From NCBI RefSeq assembly GCF_011250555.1, contig NZ_JAANMZ010000006.1:62001-126000 (forward strand): a DNA stretch of 64,000 nt. The letters run 5' to 3'. Within the stretch, counting starts at the first letter, position 1, and each line of letters begins with the position of its first letter. The notes below the pieces were generated by a model, which saw nothing but the letters and a program-made list of their open reading frames with translations, ran no database searches and had not been told where the DNA came from. The position numbers and the translations under genes were made by a program. Shown here piece after piece: positions 17,747 to 24,775 of this stretch. Source of the stretch: Bacillus sp. MM2020_4. Lineage in GTDB: Bacteria > Bacillota > Bacilli > Bacillales > Cytobacillaceae.

Positions 17747-18721
17747 TTATAACCCTTGCGCTGCGGTAATTAACGCAAGCTTGTACACATCTTCTTCATT
17801 ACAGCCACGGGACAGATCGTTCACCGGTGCGTTCAACCCTTGTAAAATCGGGCCCACTGCCTCAAATCCACCTAAGCGCTGGGCAATTTTATACCCGATG
17901 TTGCCGGCTTCAAGGCTTGGGAAAATAAACACGTTTGCATCGCCTTGCAGTACAGAACCCGGTGCCTTACTTTTTGCCACCGATGGAACAAATGCAGCGT
18001 CGAATTGGAATTCACCGTCCAATACAAGCGAAGCATCACGGCGTTTTGCCTCCGCCACCGCTTCAACGACTCTTTCCGTCTCAGGTGATTTTGCTGACCC
18101 CTTCGTGGAAAAACTCAACATCGCGATCCGCGGCTCAATATCAAACATCTCTGCAGTCTTCGCACTTTCAATCGCGATTTCCGCTAAATCATTGCTGTCT
18201 GGTGCAATATTGATGGCACAGTCGGCAAACACATATTTTTCATCCTCACGAACCATGATAAAGACGCCGGACGTTTTCTTCACGCCAGCTTTAGTTTTAA
18301 TAATTTGCAAGGCTGGGCGAACCGTATCAGCCGTTGAATGGGCTGCGCCGCTCACCAAACCATTTGCTTTATTTAAATACACAAGCATCGTGCCAAAATA
18401 GTTTTCGTCAAGCAAGATTTTGCGGGCATCCTCTTCCGTTGCCTTCCCTTTACGGCGCTCAACAAACGCTGCAACCATTTCATCCATTCCAGCATAACTG
18501 GCAGGATCATAGATTTCCGCTGCTTCCAGGGAAACACCAACCTCCGCAGCTTTCGCCTGTACTTTTTCAATATTACCAATCAAAATCGGCGTGATTAATC
18601 TTTCCGCAGCCAAGCGGCCTGCCGCACGGACAATTCGCTCGTCCAATCCTTCTGGAAAAACAATTCTTACATCACGTCCGGAAATTTTCTGTTTTAACCC
18701 TTCAAATAAATCACTCACCAT
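17747..18721 (-). CDS. pta: Phosphate acetyltransferase
   Basis: The 324-residue enzyme matches compact Pta: FPEGLDERIVRAAGRLA at the N-terminus, the nucleotide/CoA segment GAAHSTADTVRPALQIIK, and LSFSTKGSAKSPETERV. It interconverts acetyl-CoA and acetyl phosphate, the first step of overflow acetate formation. The ATG lies 4-6 nt after GGGAGG. A perfect cre and a sigma-A-like promoter lie upstream, which fits CcpA activation as known for B. subtilis pta. Confidence 0.96.
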   Translation of the reverse strand: MVSDLFEGLKQKISGRDVRIVFPEGLDERIVRAAGRLAAERLITPILIGNIEKVQAKAAEVGVSLEAAEIYDPASYAGMDEMVAAFVERRKGKATEEDARKILLDENYFGTMLVYLNKANGLVSGAAHSTADTVRPALQIIKTKAGVKKTSGVFIMVREDEKYVFADCAINIAPDSNDLAEIAIESAKTAEMFDIEPRIAMLSFSTKGSAKSPETERVVEAVAEAKRRDASLVLDGEFQFDAAFVPSVAKSKAPGSVLQGDANVFIFPSLEAGNIGYKIAQRLGGFEAVGPILQGLNAPVNDLSRGCNEEDVYKLALITAAQGL

Positions 18722-18751
18722 TATTTCCTCCCTTAAAAAGCTTCCTCTACA

Positions 18752-18779
18752 AGCATACTTTACCGTGATAAAAATTCAA
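18752..18779 (-). promoter_or_regulatory. Promoter of pta
   Basis: On the minus strand, TTGAAT (18774-18779) and TATGCT (18752-18757) are separated by 16 bp. The cre is centred about 55 bp upstream of the expected start site, the geometry for activation rather than roadblock. Confidence 0.5.
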
Positions 18780-18793
18780 GCCGCACACTGCGT

Positions 18794-18807
18794 AGATAGC
18801 GTTTTCA
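18794..18807 (-). promoter_or_regulatory. cre site upstream of pta
   Basis: On the minus strand TGAAAACGCTATCT matches TGWAARCGYTWNCW at all 14 positions. It differs little from the B. subtilis pta cre as I recall it. Position and orientation support CcpA-dependent activation of pta. Confidence 0.75.
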
Positions 18808-18965
18808 GTTAAATGTTTTTCTTTTCAAAAAATTACACTCACACTTTTACTATTACCCGTTTTCTTACAAACTATCCACTTGCCCTAAGTCGAGTGTTTA
18901 GAAAGGCGTCGCTTGGCCAAACTATGTTATAGTTATGGGTGAATGATTATTTAGGAGTGATACTA

Positions 18966-19709
18966 ATGAGTGAAGCAGCACAAACGCTTGAGGGCTGGTA
19001 TTGCCTTCATGATTTCCGGACCGTTGATTGGACAACATGGAAAATGCTTTCCAGCGACGAACGCCAAACCGCCATTCACGAGTTTTTAAGTCTCGTTGAA
19101 AAATGGAATCAGACACAGGAACGTAAAGAAGGCAGCCATGCCCTATATACAATTGTTGGTCAAAAGGCTGATTTTATGATGATGATCCTTCGTCCAACGA
19201 TGGAAGAGCTAAACGAAATTGAAACCGAATTCAACAAAACAAAATTAGCTGAATTCACGATTCCTGCTCATTCTTATGTATCAGTGGTTGAGCTCAGCAA
19301 TTACCTGCCAGCGGGTGAGGATCCATACCAAAATCCACAAATCTTAGCACGTCTTTACCCTGCACTGCCAAAAACCAAGCATGTTTGCTTCTATCCAATG
19401 GACAAGCGCCGCGAGGGCAATGATAACTGGTACATGCTGCCGATGGAGGAGCGTCGCAGTATGATGCGCAGTCATGGAATGATCGGCCGTACATATGCAG
19501 GAAAAGTAAAACAGATCATTACCGGATCCGTTGGCTTTGATGATTACGAATGGGGCGTTACCCTGTTCGCCGAAGATGCCCTTCAATTTAAAAAACTTAT
19601 TTATGAAATGCGTTTTGACGAAGTGAGTGCCCGCTACGGCGAATTTGGGGCTTTCTTTGTTGGTAATCTTTTAGAAGAAGAACGAGTAGCCAAGTTTCTT
19701 CACGTCTAA
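18966..19709 (+). CDS. hemQ: Coproheme decarboxylase HemQ (YwfI)
   Basis: The 247-residue chlorite-dismutase-family protein completes heme b synthesis in the coproporphyrin-dependent pathway of Gram-positives. It has the reactive Tyr in CFYPMDKRR (Tyr143, with Lys147 nearby) and the proximal heme ligand His170 in [13 protein letters not shown] 18966 has GGAGTG 6 nt upstream; an upstream start at 18939 has no such signal. It is divergent from pta. In this window heme is needed by the FDH cytochrome b and the nos cytochrome c. Confidence 0.95.
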   Translation: MSEAAQTLEGWYCLHDFRTVDWTTWKMLSSDERQTAIHEFLSLVEKWNQTQERKEGSHALYTIVGQKADFMMMILRPTMEELNEIETEFNKTKLAEFTIPAHSYVSVVELSNYLPAGEDPYQNPQILARLYPALPKTKHVCFYPMDKRREGNDNWYMLPMEERRSMMRSHGMIGRTYAGKVKQIITGSVGFDDYEWGVTLFAEDALQFKKLIYEMRFDEVSARYGEFGAFFVGNLLEEERVAKFLHV

Positions 19710-19712
19710 TGA

Positions 19713-19752
19713 TGAAAAGCGGAAGTACCTTAGGTCAGGTGCTTCCGCTAGA
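19713..19752. repeat. AAGCGGAAGCGCC-type element, short hairpin form
   Basis: AAAGCGGAAGTACCT and AGGTGCTTCCGCTAGA face each other and form a hairpin of about 12 bp just after hemQ. Confidence 0.6.
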
Positions 19753-19758
19753 CCATTC

Positions 19759-19791
19759 AAAAGCTTCCAGTCAGTGCTGGGAGCTTTTTTT
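19759..19791 (+). terminator. Terminator of hemQ
   Basis: AAAAGCTTCC and GGGAGCTTTTTTT pair around AGTCAGTGCT, ending in seven T. Confidence 0.8.
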
Positions 19792-19968
19792 ACGTTTTCG
19801 ACTTCTATATTCGGACTTTCCCTCATAGTAATAAAACAGCGAGTCTCAAGGTTTACCCCCTTTAACTGAAAGGACTTTTATTCTAGGATGCAGTCACCTT
19901 TTTGGGTTTTGGGGAGTATGAATAGAATGTTGGGCCATTCGTAATTATTCATTTTAGGAGGGAAAATG

Positions 19969-20442
19969 ATGAGCCAATATTATAATCAACAAGGGTTTCA
20001 GCCCTATACTGGTGCAGCCGGACAGCAGGGCGCTCAGCCAATCGCAGGCGGCGGGCAAGGTTTTATGCCCCCGCAGCAAACCTTTCCGCAATTTCCGCCT
20101 GCCGGCACTGGAGGGGTTCCAAGGCCGCCTGTAGGTGGCGGGCAGACACCAGGTATGCTGCCAATTGAACAATCATACATCGAAAACATTCTGCGTTTGA
20201 ATAAAGGGAAGCTTGTCACGGTCTTTGCCACCTTTGAAGGGAACAATCAGTGGAATGCGAAGGAATTTAAAGGAATCATTGAAGCAGCAGGAAGAGATCA
20301 TGTGATTTTAAGTGACCCGCAACAAGGTACGCGTTTCCTCATCCCGATGGTCGCGGTCGACTACATTACCTTTTCAGAAGAGATTGAGTATGAACCTTCA
20401 TTTGGAGGCGCCCCGTCATTAGGTACTTACCCGCCAAGATAG
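19969..20442 (+). CDS. gerQ: Spore coat protein GerQ (YwdL)
   Basis: The 157-residue protein has a Gln/Gly/Pro-rich N-terminal half and a conserved C-terminal half with LPIEQSYIENILRLNKGK, FATFEGNNQW and RDHVILSDPQQGTRFLIP. This is GerQ, an inner coat protein cross-linked by transglutaminase Tgl and needed to place the cortex hydrolase CwlJ. Gln- and Lys-rich stretches suit cross-linking. The second ATG of an ATGATG pair lies 7 nt after AGGAGG and is preferred. Confidence 0.93.
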   Translation: MSQYYNQQGFQPYTGAAGQQGAQPIAGGGQGFMPPQQTFPQFPPAGTGGVPRPPVGGGQTPGMLPIEQSYIENILRLNKGKLVTVFATFEGNNQWNAKEFKGIIEAAGRDHVILSDPQQGTRFLIPMVAVDYITFSEEIEYEPSFGGAPSLGTYPPR

Positions 20443-20475
20443 AAAGGCGGAAGCGCCTTGGCGCTGAACAATTAT
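20443..20475. repeat. AAGCGGAAGCGCC-type element, short remnant
   Basis: GGCGGAAGCGCC is followed at once by TTGGCGCTGA, giving a GGCGCT-type partner for AGCGCC. It begins after the gerQ stop. Confidence 0.55.
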
Positions 20476-20490
20476 CGAAGCACTAAAAGC

Positions 20491-20527
20491 AAACACCAAT
20501 TGGCTGCCAATTGGTGTTTATTTTTTG
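20491..20527. terminator. Terminator of gerQ (bidirectional)
   Basis: AAACACCAATTGG and CCAATTGGTGTTT form a 13-bp perfect stem with a 4-nt loop, then ATTTTTTG. The convergent ywdK transcript may use the same hairpin. Confidence 0.88.
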
Positions 20528-20549
20528 AAAAAAATCTACATATGCACTT

Positions 20550-20921
20550 TTAAAAGTTCTTCACCGCTCCAACCATGATCAATATCCATGCCGCTAAGAA
20601 GCAAACGCCGCCAATCGGGGTAATCGCACCTAACACGCCTACCTTTGTTAAGCTTAACAGGTACAAGCTGCCGCTGAACAAAATAATTCCGGCAAGCATT
20701 AACCAGCCTGACCAGCTGAATAACGAGCTTACCCCGACCTTCCCCAGCAGAATCCCTATGATTAAGATCCCGGTTGCATGGAACATTTGATAGGTTACAC
20801 CCGTTTTCCAGATCTCCAAGTAATGGGCATCGAGCCTGTCCTTTAATCCGTGTGCACCAAAGGCACCAAGGGCGACAGCCAAAAAAGCATTAATGGCGCC
20901 GACAATAATAAATGTTTTCAC
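20550..20921 (-). CDS. ywdK: DUF423 membrane protein YwdK
   Basis: The 123-residue protein has four hydrophobic segments. It starts with AINAFLAVALGAFGAHGLKD, the hallmark of the DUF423 (YgdD/YwdK) family, and has GVCFLAAWILI near the end. Function is unknown. It lies downstream of ywdI with a 15-bp gap and probably shares its transcript. Confidence 0.88.
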   Translation of the reverse strand: MKTFIIVGAINAFLAVALGAFGAHGLKDRLDAHYLEIWKTGVTYQMFHATGILIIGILLGKVGVSSLFSWSGWLMLAGIILFSGSLYLLSLTKVGVLGAITPIGGVCFLAAWILIMVGAVKNF

Positions 20922-20936
20922 TTAAAAATCCTCCCT

Positions 20937-21239
20937 TTAAAAATCAAATAACGAATCGCCATTGGCTTCATCGTCCATCTCTATTTTTTTCGCCTGCGGC
21001 AGTGATGCCGGCTGCTGAAAAACTTGCTGTGCCATTACGGGCTGTTGAAACACCGGCTGTGTGATAACAGGTGCTGGTTGCTGTTTCATGGGCACTTCTG
21101 GTTTTTCATCTAAAATTAATTCGCATAATATTTTAATAGAGTACACTTTTTCCCGCAAGCCTTCTGGCTTCGCACTACTTTTCGCCAGCTTCAATTCTTC
21201 GTCTATTTTTGCAAGTAATGTTTGGATGGATATATTCAC
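20937..21239 (-). CDS. ywdI: YwdI family protein
   Basis: The 100-residue protein has the N-terminal NISIQTLLAKIDEELKLAK and VYSIKILCELILDE segments of the YwdI (DUF5327) family. A low-complexity Gln/Pro/Val linker with repeated FQQPV/VFQQP follows, then an acidic tail (DDEANGDSLFDF). Function is unknown. It is the last backbone gene before the molybdenum/formate module. Confidence 0.8.
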   Translation of the reverse strand: MNISIQTLLAKIDEELKLAKSSAKPEGLREKVYSIKILCELILDEKPEVPMKQQPAPVITQPVFQQPVMAQQVFQQPASLPQAKKIEMDDEANGDSLFDF

Positions 21240-21295
21240 TTCGACAGTTCCCTTCCATTTCTCTTATTTCACCTGGATCTTCGACAATTTTCGAA

Positions 21296-21311
21296 TGTTC
21301 CACGTGAAACA
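21296..21311. promoter_or_regulatory. parS site (ParB/Spo0J binding)
   Basis: TGTTCCACGTGAAACA equals the Bacillus parS 16-mer exactly. ParB loads here, spreads, and recruits SMC for origin segregation and, in sporulating cells, axial filament formation. parS sites cluster around the replication origin, so the site places the window in the origin-proximal part of the chromosome. It lies between ywdI and modA, outside genes. Confidence 0.93.
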
Positions 21312-21459
21312 AGTCAATATTTGTCAAATACTTACTATTTGTCTTTTCAGTTTGCTACATCCTATTGTATCTCATAACCATTTAAAAAGCATATTGTGAG
21401 GTTTTTCATTCCATATCGTACTATCCCTCGTTATAATGAGGTGAAAGGGGCGAGATCAT

Positions 21460-22245
21460 TTGAAAAAAACGTATCTATTTTTTTTAACTGTCATTTTGTT
21501 AGTTTTTACAGGTTGTTCTGCTGAGCAGGATGATCCCCTGCAGAGTGCCCCCGAAAAAGACGTTGAGCTAACGATTTCCGCCGCAGCAAGTCTGCAGGAT
21601 GCTTTACATGAAATTACCACAAATTTCAACCAAGACCATGATTCCATTAAAATCAATTATAACTTTGGTGCTTCCGGCGCTCTGCAGCAACAAATTTCAC
21701 AAGGCGCACCCGTTGACCTTTTTTTCTCTGCCGCAGAAGACAAATTTGATCAATTAGTCACTGATGGACTGATTGAGGAGAAAAATGGCACCGATCTTGT
21801 TAGAAATGAACTTGTGCTCGTCGCTTCCAAGGAATCCGCTAAAGGTATTCAAGCATTTGAAGACCTCACAAAGGCAGATAAACTCTCCATCGGCACACCT
21901 GAATCTGTTCCAGCAGGTGCTTATGGAAAAGAGGTATTAGAAAAGCTGAAGCTTTGGAGTGCCATGGAAGGAAAAATTGTTTATGCAAAAGACGTCCGCC
22001 AAGTCCTTACATATGTAGAAACCGGAAATGTGGATGCGGGGATCGTGTATAAAACCGATGCACTCACATCAGATAAGGTAGTGATTGTATCGACTGCTGC
22101 TGAAGATACACATACGCCAATTGTTTATCCCGTGGGCATCGTCAAGGCAAGTAGCCATCTGAAAGAAGCCATGTTATTCTATGAATATCTGCAAACGAAA
22201 GAAGCCATGAAGGTGTTTGAAAAATACGGATTTAAGGGAATGTAA
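21460..22245 (+). CDS. modA: Molybdate ABC transporter substrate-binding lipoprotein
   Basis: The 261-residue protein has a lipoprotein signal peptide with lipobox LVFTGC (Cys near 19). The ModA fold follows: ISAAASLQDAL, NFGASGALQQQI, and the C-terminal YPVGIVKAS segment. It captures molybdate outside the membrane and hands it to ModB. The start is TTG, 8 nt after AAAGGGG. It stands first in the molybdenum/formate module; no molybdenum riboswitch-like structure was seen upstream. Confidence 0.92.
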   Translation: MKKTYLFFLTVILLVFTGCSAEQDDPLQSAPEKDVELTISAAASLQDALHEITTNFNQDHDSIKINYNFGASGALQQQISQGAPVDLFFSAAEDKFDQLVTDGLIEEKNGTDLVRNELVLVASKESAKGIQAFEDLTKADKLSIGTPESVPAGAYGKEVLEKLKLWSAMEGKIVYAKDVRQVLTYVETGNVDAGIVYKTDALTSDKVVIVSTAAEDTHTPIVYPVGIVKASSHLKEAMLFYEYLQTKEAMKVFEKYGFKGM

Positions 22246-22254
22246 AAAACAAAC

Positions 22255-22917
22255 ATGACAGACCATTTTTGGGATCCTGTCAAACTATCGCTCGAGGTCG
22301 CGGTTGTTTCAGGATGCATTGTACTAGTTTTAGGATTATTTATTGGGCATTGGATGGCAAAGGCAAGCTTCAAAGGGAAGGCTATGATGGAAACCCTCTT
22401 CCTTTTACCATTAGTGCTACCACCAACCGTGGTCGGTTTTTTGTTACTAGTGGTCTTTGGAAAAAAAAGTCCTGTTGGCCAATTCATCGAGTGGTTTTTC
22501 CACCAGCCACTCATTTTCACGTGGTGGGCAGCTGTGGTGGCTGCTTTGGTTGTCGCCTTTCCACTTATGTATCAATCGGCGAAGGCTGGGTTTGAAGGGG
22601 TAGACCGTGATGTTGAAGACGCTGCCCGCGTAGACGGGGCAAACCACCTGCAACTATTTTTGTTGGTTTCCGTCCCGCTTGCACTCCGGTCGATAATTTC
22701 GGGGGGCATCTTAAGTTTTGCTCGTGCGTTAGGTGAATTTGGCGCGACACTCATGTTCGCGGGCAATATTCCCGGGAAAACCCAAACGATTCCTACCGCC
22801 ATCTATGTTGCCATTGACTCCGGCAACATGAAGCTGGCCTGGCTATGGGTATTATGCATGATTGGGATTTCCTTCTTGATGCTCTCTCTCGTTCAGCTTT
22901 CAAAGGGAAAAAGTTAA
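22255..22917 (+). CDS. modB: Molybdate ABC transporter permease
   Basis: The 220-residue protein has five or six membrane segments and the EAA-type loop DAARVDGANHLQLFLLVSVP, followed by the ModB-specific RALGEFGATLMFAGN. It pairs with ModA. The ribosome binding site is weak; 9 bp separate it from modA, so translation may be coupled. No modC ATPase gene follows: the next gene is convergent. Confidence 0.92.
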   Translation: MTDHFWDPVKLSLEVAVVSGCIVLVLGLFIGHWMAKASFKGKAMMETLFLLPLVLPPTVVGFLLLVVFGKKSPVGQFIEWFFHQPLIFTWWAAVVAALVVAFPLMYQSAKAGFEGVDRDVEDAARVDGANHLQLFLLVSVPLALRSIISGGILSFARALGEFGATLMFAGNIPGKTQTIPTAIYVAIDSGNMKLAWLWVLCMIGISFLMLSLVQLSKGKS

Positions 22918-22943
22918 ACCCGTACCGGCATTGGGTACGGGTT
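22917..22943. terminator. Bidirectional terminator modB / moeB
   Basis: AACCCGTACC and GGGTACGGGTT form a 10-bp stem around a 6-nt loop between convergent genes, followed by ACATTTTAT. The T-run is weak. Confidence 0.75.
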
Positions 22944-22948
22944 ACATT

Positions 22949-23968
22949 TTATCCCAAAATCCGCTGATACAGCGATTTGGCATGTGTTAAATCCTTCGTC
23001 CCGTGGATGAGGGCACGGCCATCTTGAAAAATAACCATCCGTTCCGCGCCGATCTCAACCGATAATAAATAGGGATTGCCTTTTACGGTGTATCCAAGTC
23101 TGCTAAGCTGTCCGGAAAGCTGCTCTAGCGAAATTTCCCCTTTTGAAGACGGACGGATTTGCACCGTATCACGGCCGCACAGCACCGTTGTCTTCGTCCT
23201 ATTCTCAAGATCCAAATAGGGATATGTCCGCTCTTCCCCACAAGACAAGCAGCCAGTGAACTTTGCCTTCGACATTTTTAAACTAGTATATTGGTTCCGC
23301 CACATATCAAAGCTTGTGAAGGTGGTGCGCACTGCCTCCCAATCCTCGACTAACATTTTTAGCGCCTCCGTCGTCTGATGGGCAATCACCATTTGCACGG
23401 TTGGCGAAATGATCCCGCCCGTATCACAAGTCATTCCTTGAAGCGGGATGGTCCTTAGTAAGCAATTTAAGCAAGGGGTCTTCCCGGGAATGATCGAAAA
23501 ACTCATCCCGAAGCTGCCGACACAAGCTCCGTAAATCCACGGAATCTTGTATTTTTGCGAAATATCATTCATGAGCATTCTAGTTTCAAAATTATCGGTA
23601 GCATCCAGCATCAAATCGACACCGGGCACTAGATCTTCCATCATCTCCGCGGTGGCATCGCCAATGATCCCGCGAATGTCTACATCAGAATTAATGGCAC
23701 GGAGCCGTTTTTCCGCTGCTGCCGCCTTCGGAAGCTTTTCAGTCACATCTTCTTCTGTGTAAAGTTGCTGACGCTGGAGATTGCTTGCTTCCACGTAATC
23801 ACGATCAACAATGGTGATTTTGCCGACTCCAGCACGGGTCAGAATCTCGGCGCTCCCTGAGCCGAGTGCACCGGCACCAATAATGAGGACGTGCTTTCTC
23901 CTTATCTTTTCTTGGCCCTCTCTGCCGATTCCCGGAAAGAGAATTTGCCTTGAATATCGTTCGTTCAT
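22949..23968 (-). CDS. moeB: Molybdopterin-synthase adenylyltransferase
   Basis: The 339-residue E1-like enzyme has the nucleotide loop GAGALGSGSAE, the Arg finger region NLQRQQLY, and DATDNFETRMLMND. Zinc cysteines come as CLNC and CLSC pairs. A C-terminal extension of about 90 residues has no rhodanese signature. It adenylates the C-terminal glycine of MoaD so that it can be sulfurated. ThiF-type activity on ThiS is an alternative, but the moaD neighbour favours MoeB. It is separated from moaD by a terminator-like hairpin. Confidence 0.9.
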   Translation of the reverse strand: MNERYSRQILFPGIGREGQEKIRRKHVLIIGAGALGSGSAEILTRAGVGKITIVDRDYVEASNLQRQQLYTEEDVTEKLPKAAAAEKRLRAINSDVDIRGIIGDATAEMMEDLVPGVDLMLDATDNFETRMLMNDISQKYKIPWIYGACVGSFGMSFSIIPGKTPCLNCLLRTIPLQGMTCDTGGIISPTVQMVIAHQTTEALKMLVEDWEAVRTTFTSFDMWRNQYTSLKMSKAKFTGCLSCGEERTYPYLDLENRTKTTVLCGRDTVQIRPSSKGEISLEQLSGQLSRLGYTVKGNPYLLSVEIGAERMVIFQDGRALIHGTKDLTHAKSLYQRILG

Positions 23969-23991
23969 CTATATGTGACCCCTTTCGAAAG

Positions 23992-24017
23992 AAAGCCCGC
24001 CGATTGGCGAGCCTTTA
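23992..24017 (-). terminator. Hairpin between moaD and moeB
   Basis: On the minus strand, AAAGGCTCGCC and GGCGGGCTTT form a stem around AATC, followed by CTTTCG. It may partially terminate the moa transcript before moeB. Confidence 0.55.
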
Positions 24018-24081
24018 GGGTATTTTTTGTGACCTCTTCCATTTTCCCTCACTCGGGTAGTCTGAACCTACTATCGCAGCA

Positions 24082-24315
24082 TCAGCCGCCACTAACCGGC
24101 GGAATAAACGCAATCTCGTCACCGTCGCGAATTACCTCATCGTTTGAAGCAAACTCTTCATTAATTGCGGTCATCACGGTTTCCAACCGCGGCAAATCAT
24201 ACTGCATCGATAACTCAGCCTTCAATTCAGCCACCGTTTTCCCGCCGGCTTCTAGCGACAAAAACTCCGAGCCTACTGCATCACGTAAATGAGCGAAAAA
24301 CAATACTTTATTCAT
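24082..24315 (-). CDS. moaD: Molybdopterin synthase sulfur carrier subunit
   Basis: This 77-residue ubiquitin-like protein ends in VSGG, the di-glycine that is adenylated by MoeB and then carries thiocarboxylate sulfur. The body shows LFFAHLRDAVG and the GDEIAFIPPVSGG end, typical of MoaD. It overlaps the moaE stop by 8 bp, which fits coupled synthesis of the two MPT synthase subunits. Confidence 0.94.
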   Translation of the reverse strand: MNKVLFFAHLRDAVGSEFLSLEAGGKTVAELKAELSMQYDLPRLETVMTAINEEFASNDEVIRDGDEIAFIPPVSGG

Positions 24316-24775
24316 CTAAATCACCTTCCTCAGGCTTACCGCTTGGATATGCGACCTTTTCAAGCTGATCCCCCATCCACGATTCGCCGTCTTCCCAATG
24401 CTCTTTTTTCCAAATGGGGACAATTTCCTTGATCCGTTCAATCGCATAGCGGTTCGCTTCATAGGCGTCGGCGCGGTGCGGCGTCGAAACGGCAATCACC
24501 ACTGCAACATCGGTAATATCTAGGCGCCCGACTCGATGTGTAATCGCCACACAAGAGCCTGCCCAGCGCTCTTCAATTTCGGCACCAATCTGCTCAAGCT
24601 TTTTCACTGCCATCGCTTCATATGCTTCATAAATCAAAAACAATGTTTTCTTGCCATGGGTTAATTCGCGGACGGTTCCAATAAAGGTTGTAATCGCACC
24701 CGCCTCACGCTGGACCACTTTATCAATCACCGCTTGAATATCAATCGGTTCTTTAGAAATTTCATACATCTTCAT
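24308..24775 (-). CDS. moaE: Molybdopterin synthase catalytic subunit
   Basis: The 155-residue protein shows the MoaE landmarks GAITTFIGTVRELTHGK, ITHRVGRLDI, STPHRADAYEANRYAIE and PIWKKEHWEDG, including the active-site Lys of the last. With MoaD it inserts two sulfurs into precursor Z (cPMP). It lies between the MoeA fusion gene and moaD with no gap on either side. Confidence 0.95.
   Translation of the reverse strand: MKMYEISKEPIDIQAVIDKVVQREAGAITTFIGTVRELTHGKKTLFLIYEAYEAMAVKKLEQIGAEIEERWAGSCVAITHRVGRLDITDVAVVIAVSTPHRADAYEANRYAIERIKEIVPIWKKEHWEDGESWMGDQLEKVAYPSGKPEEGDLDE

Noticed and set aside
21312-21459. Molybdenum cofactor riboswitch upstream of modA
   Set aside because: The 150 nt before modA are AT-rich and show no multi-stem structure with the expected conserved loops.
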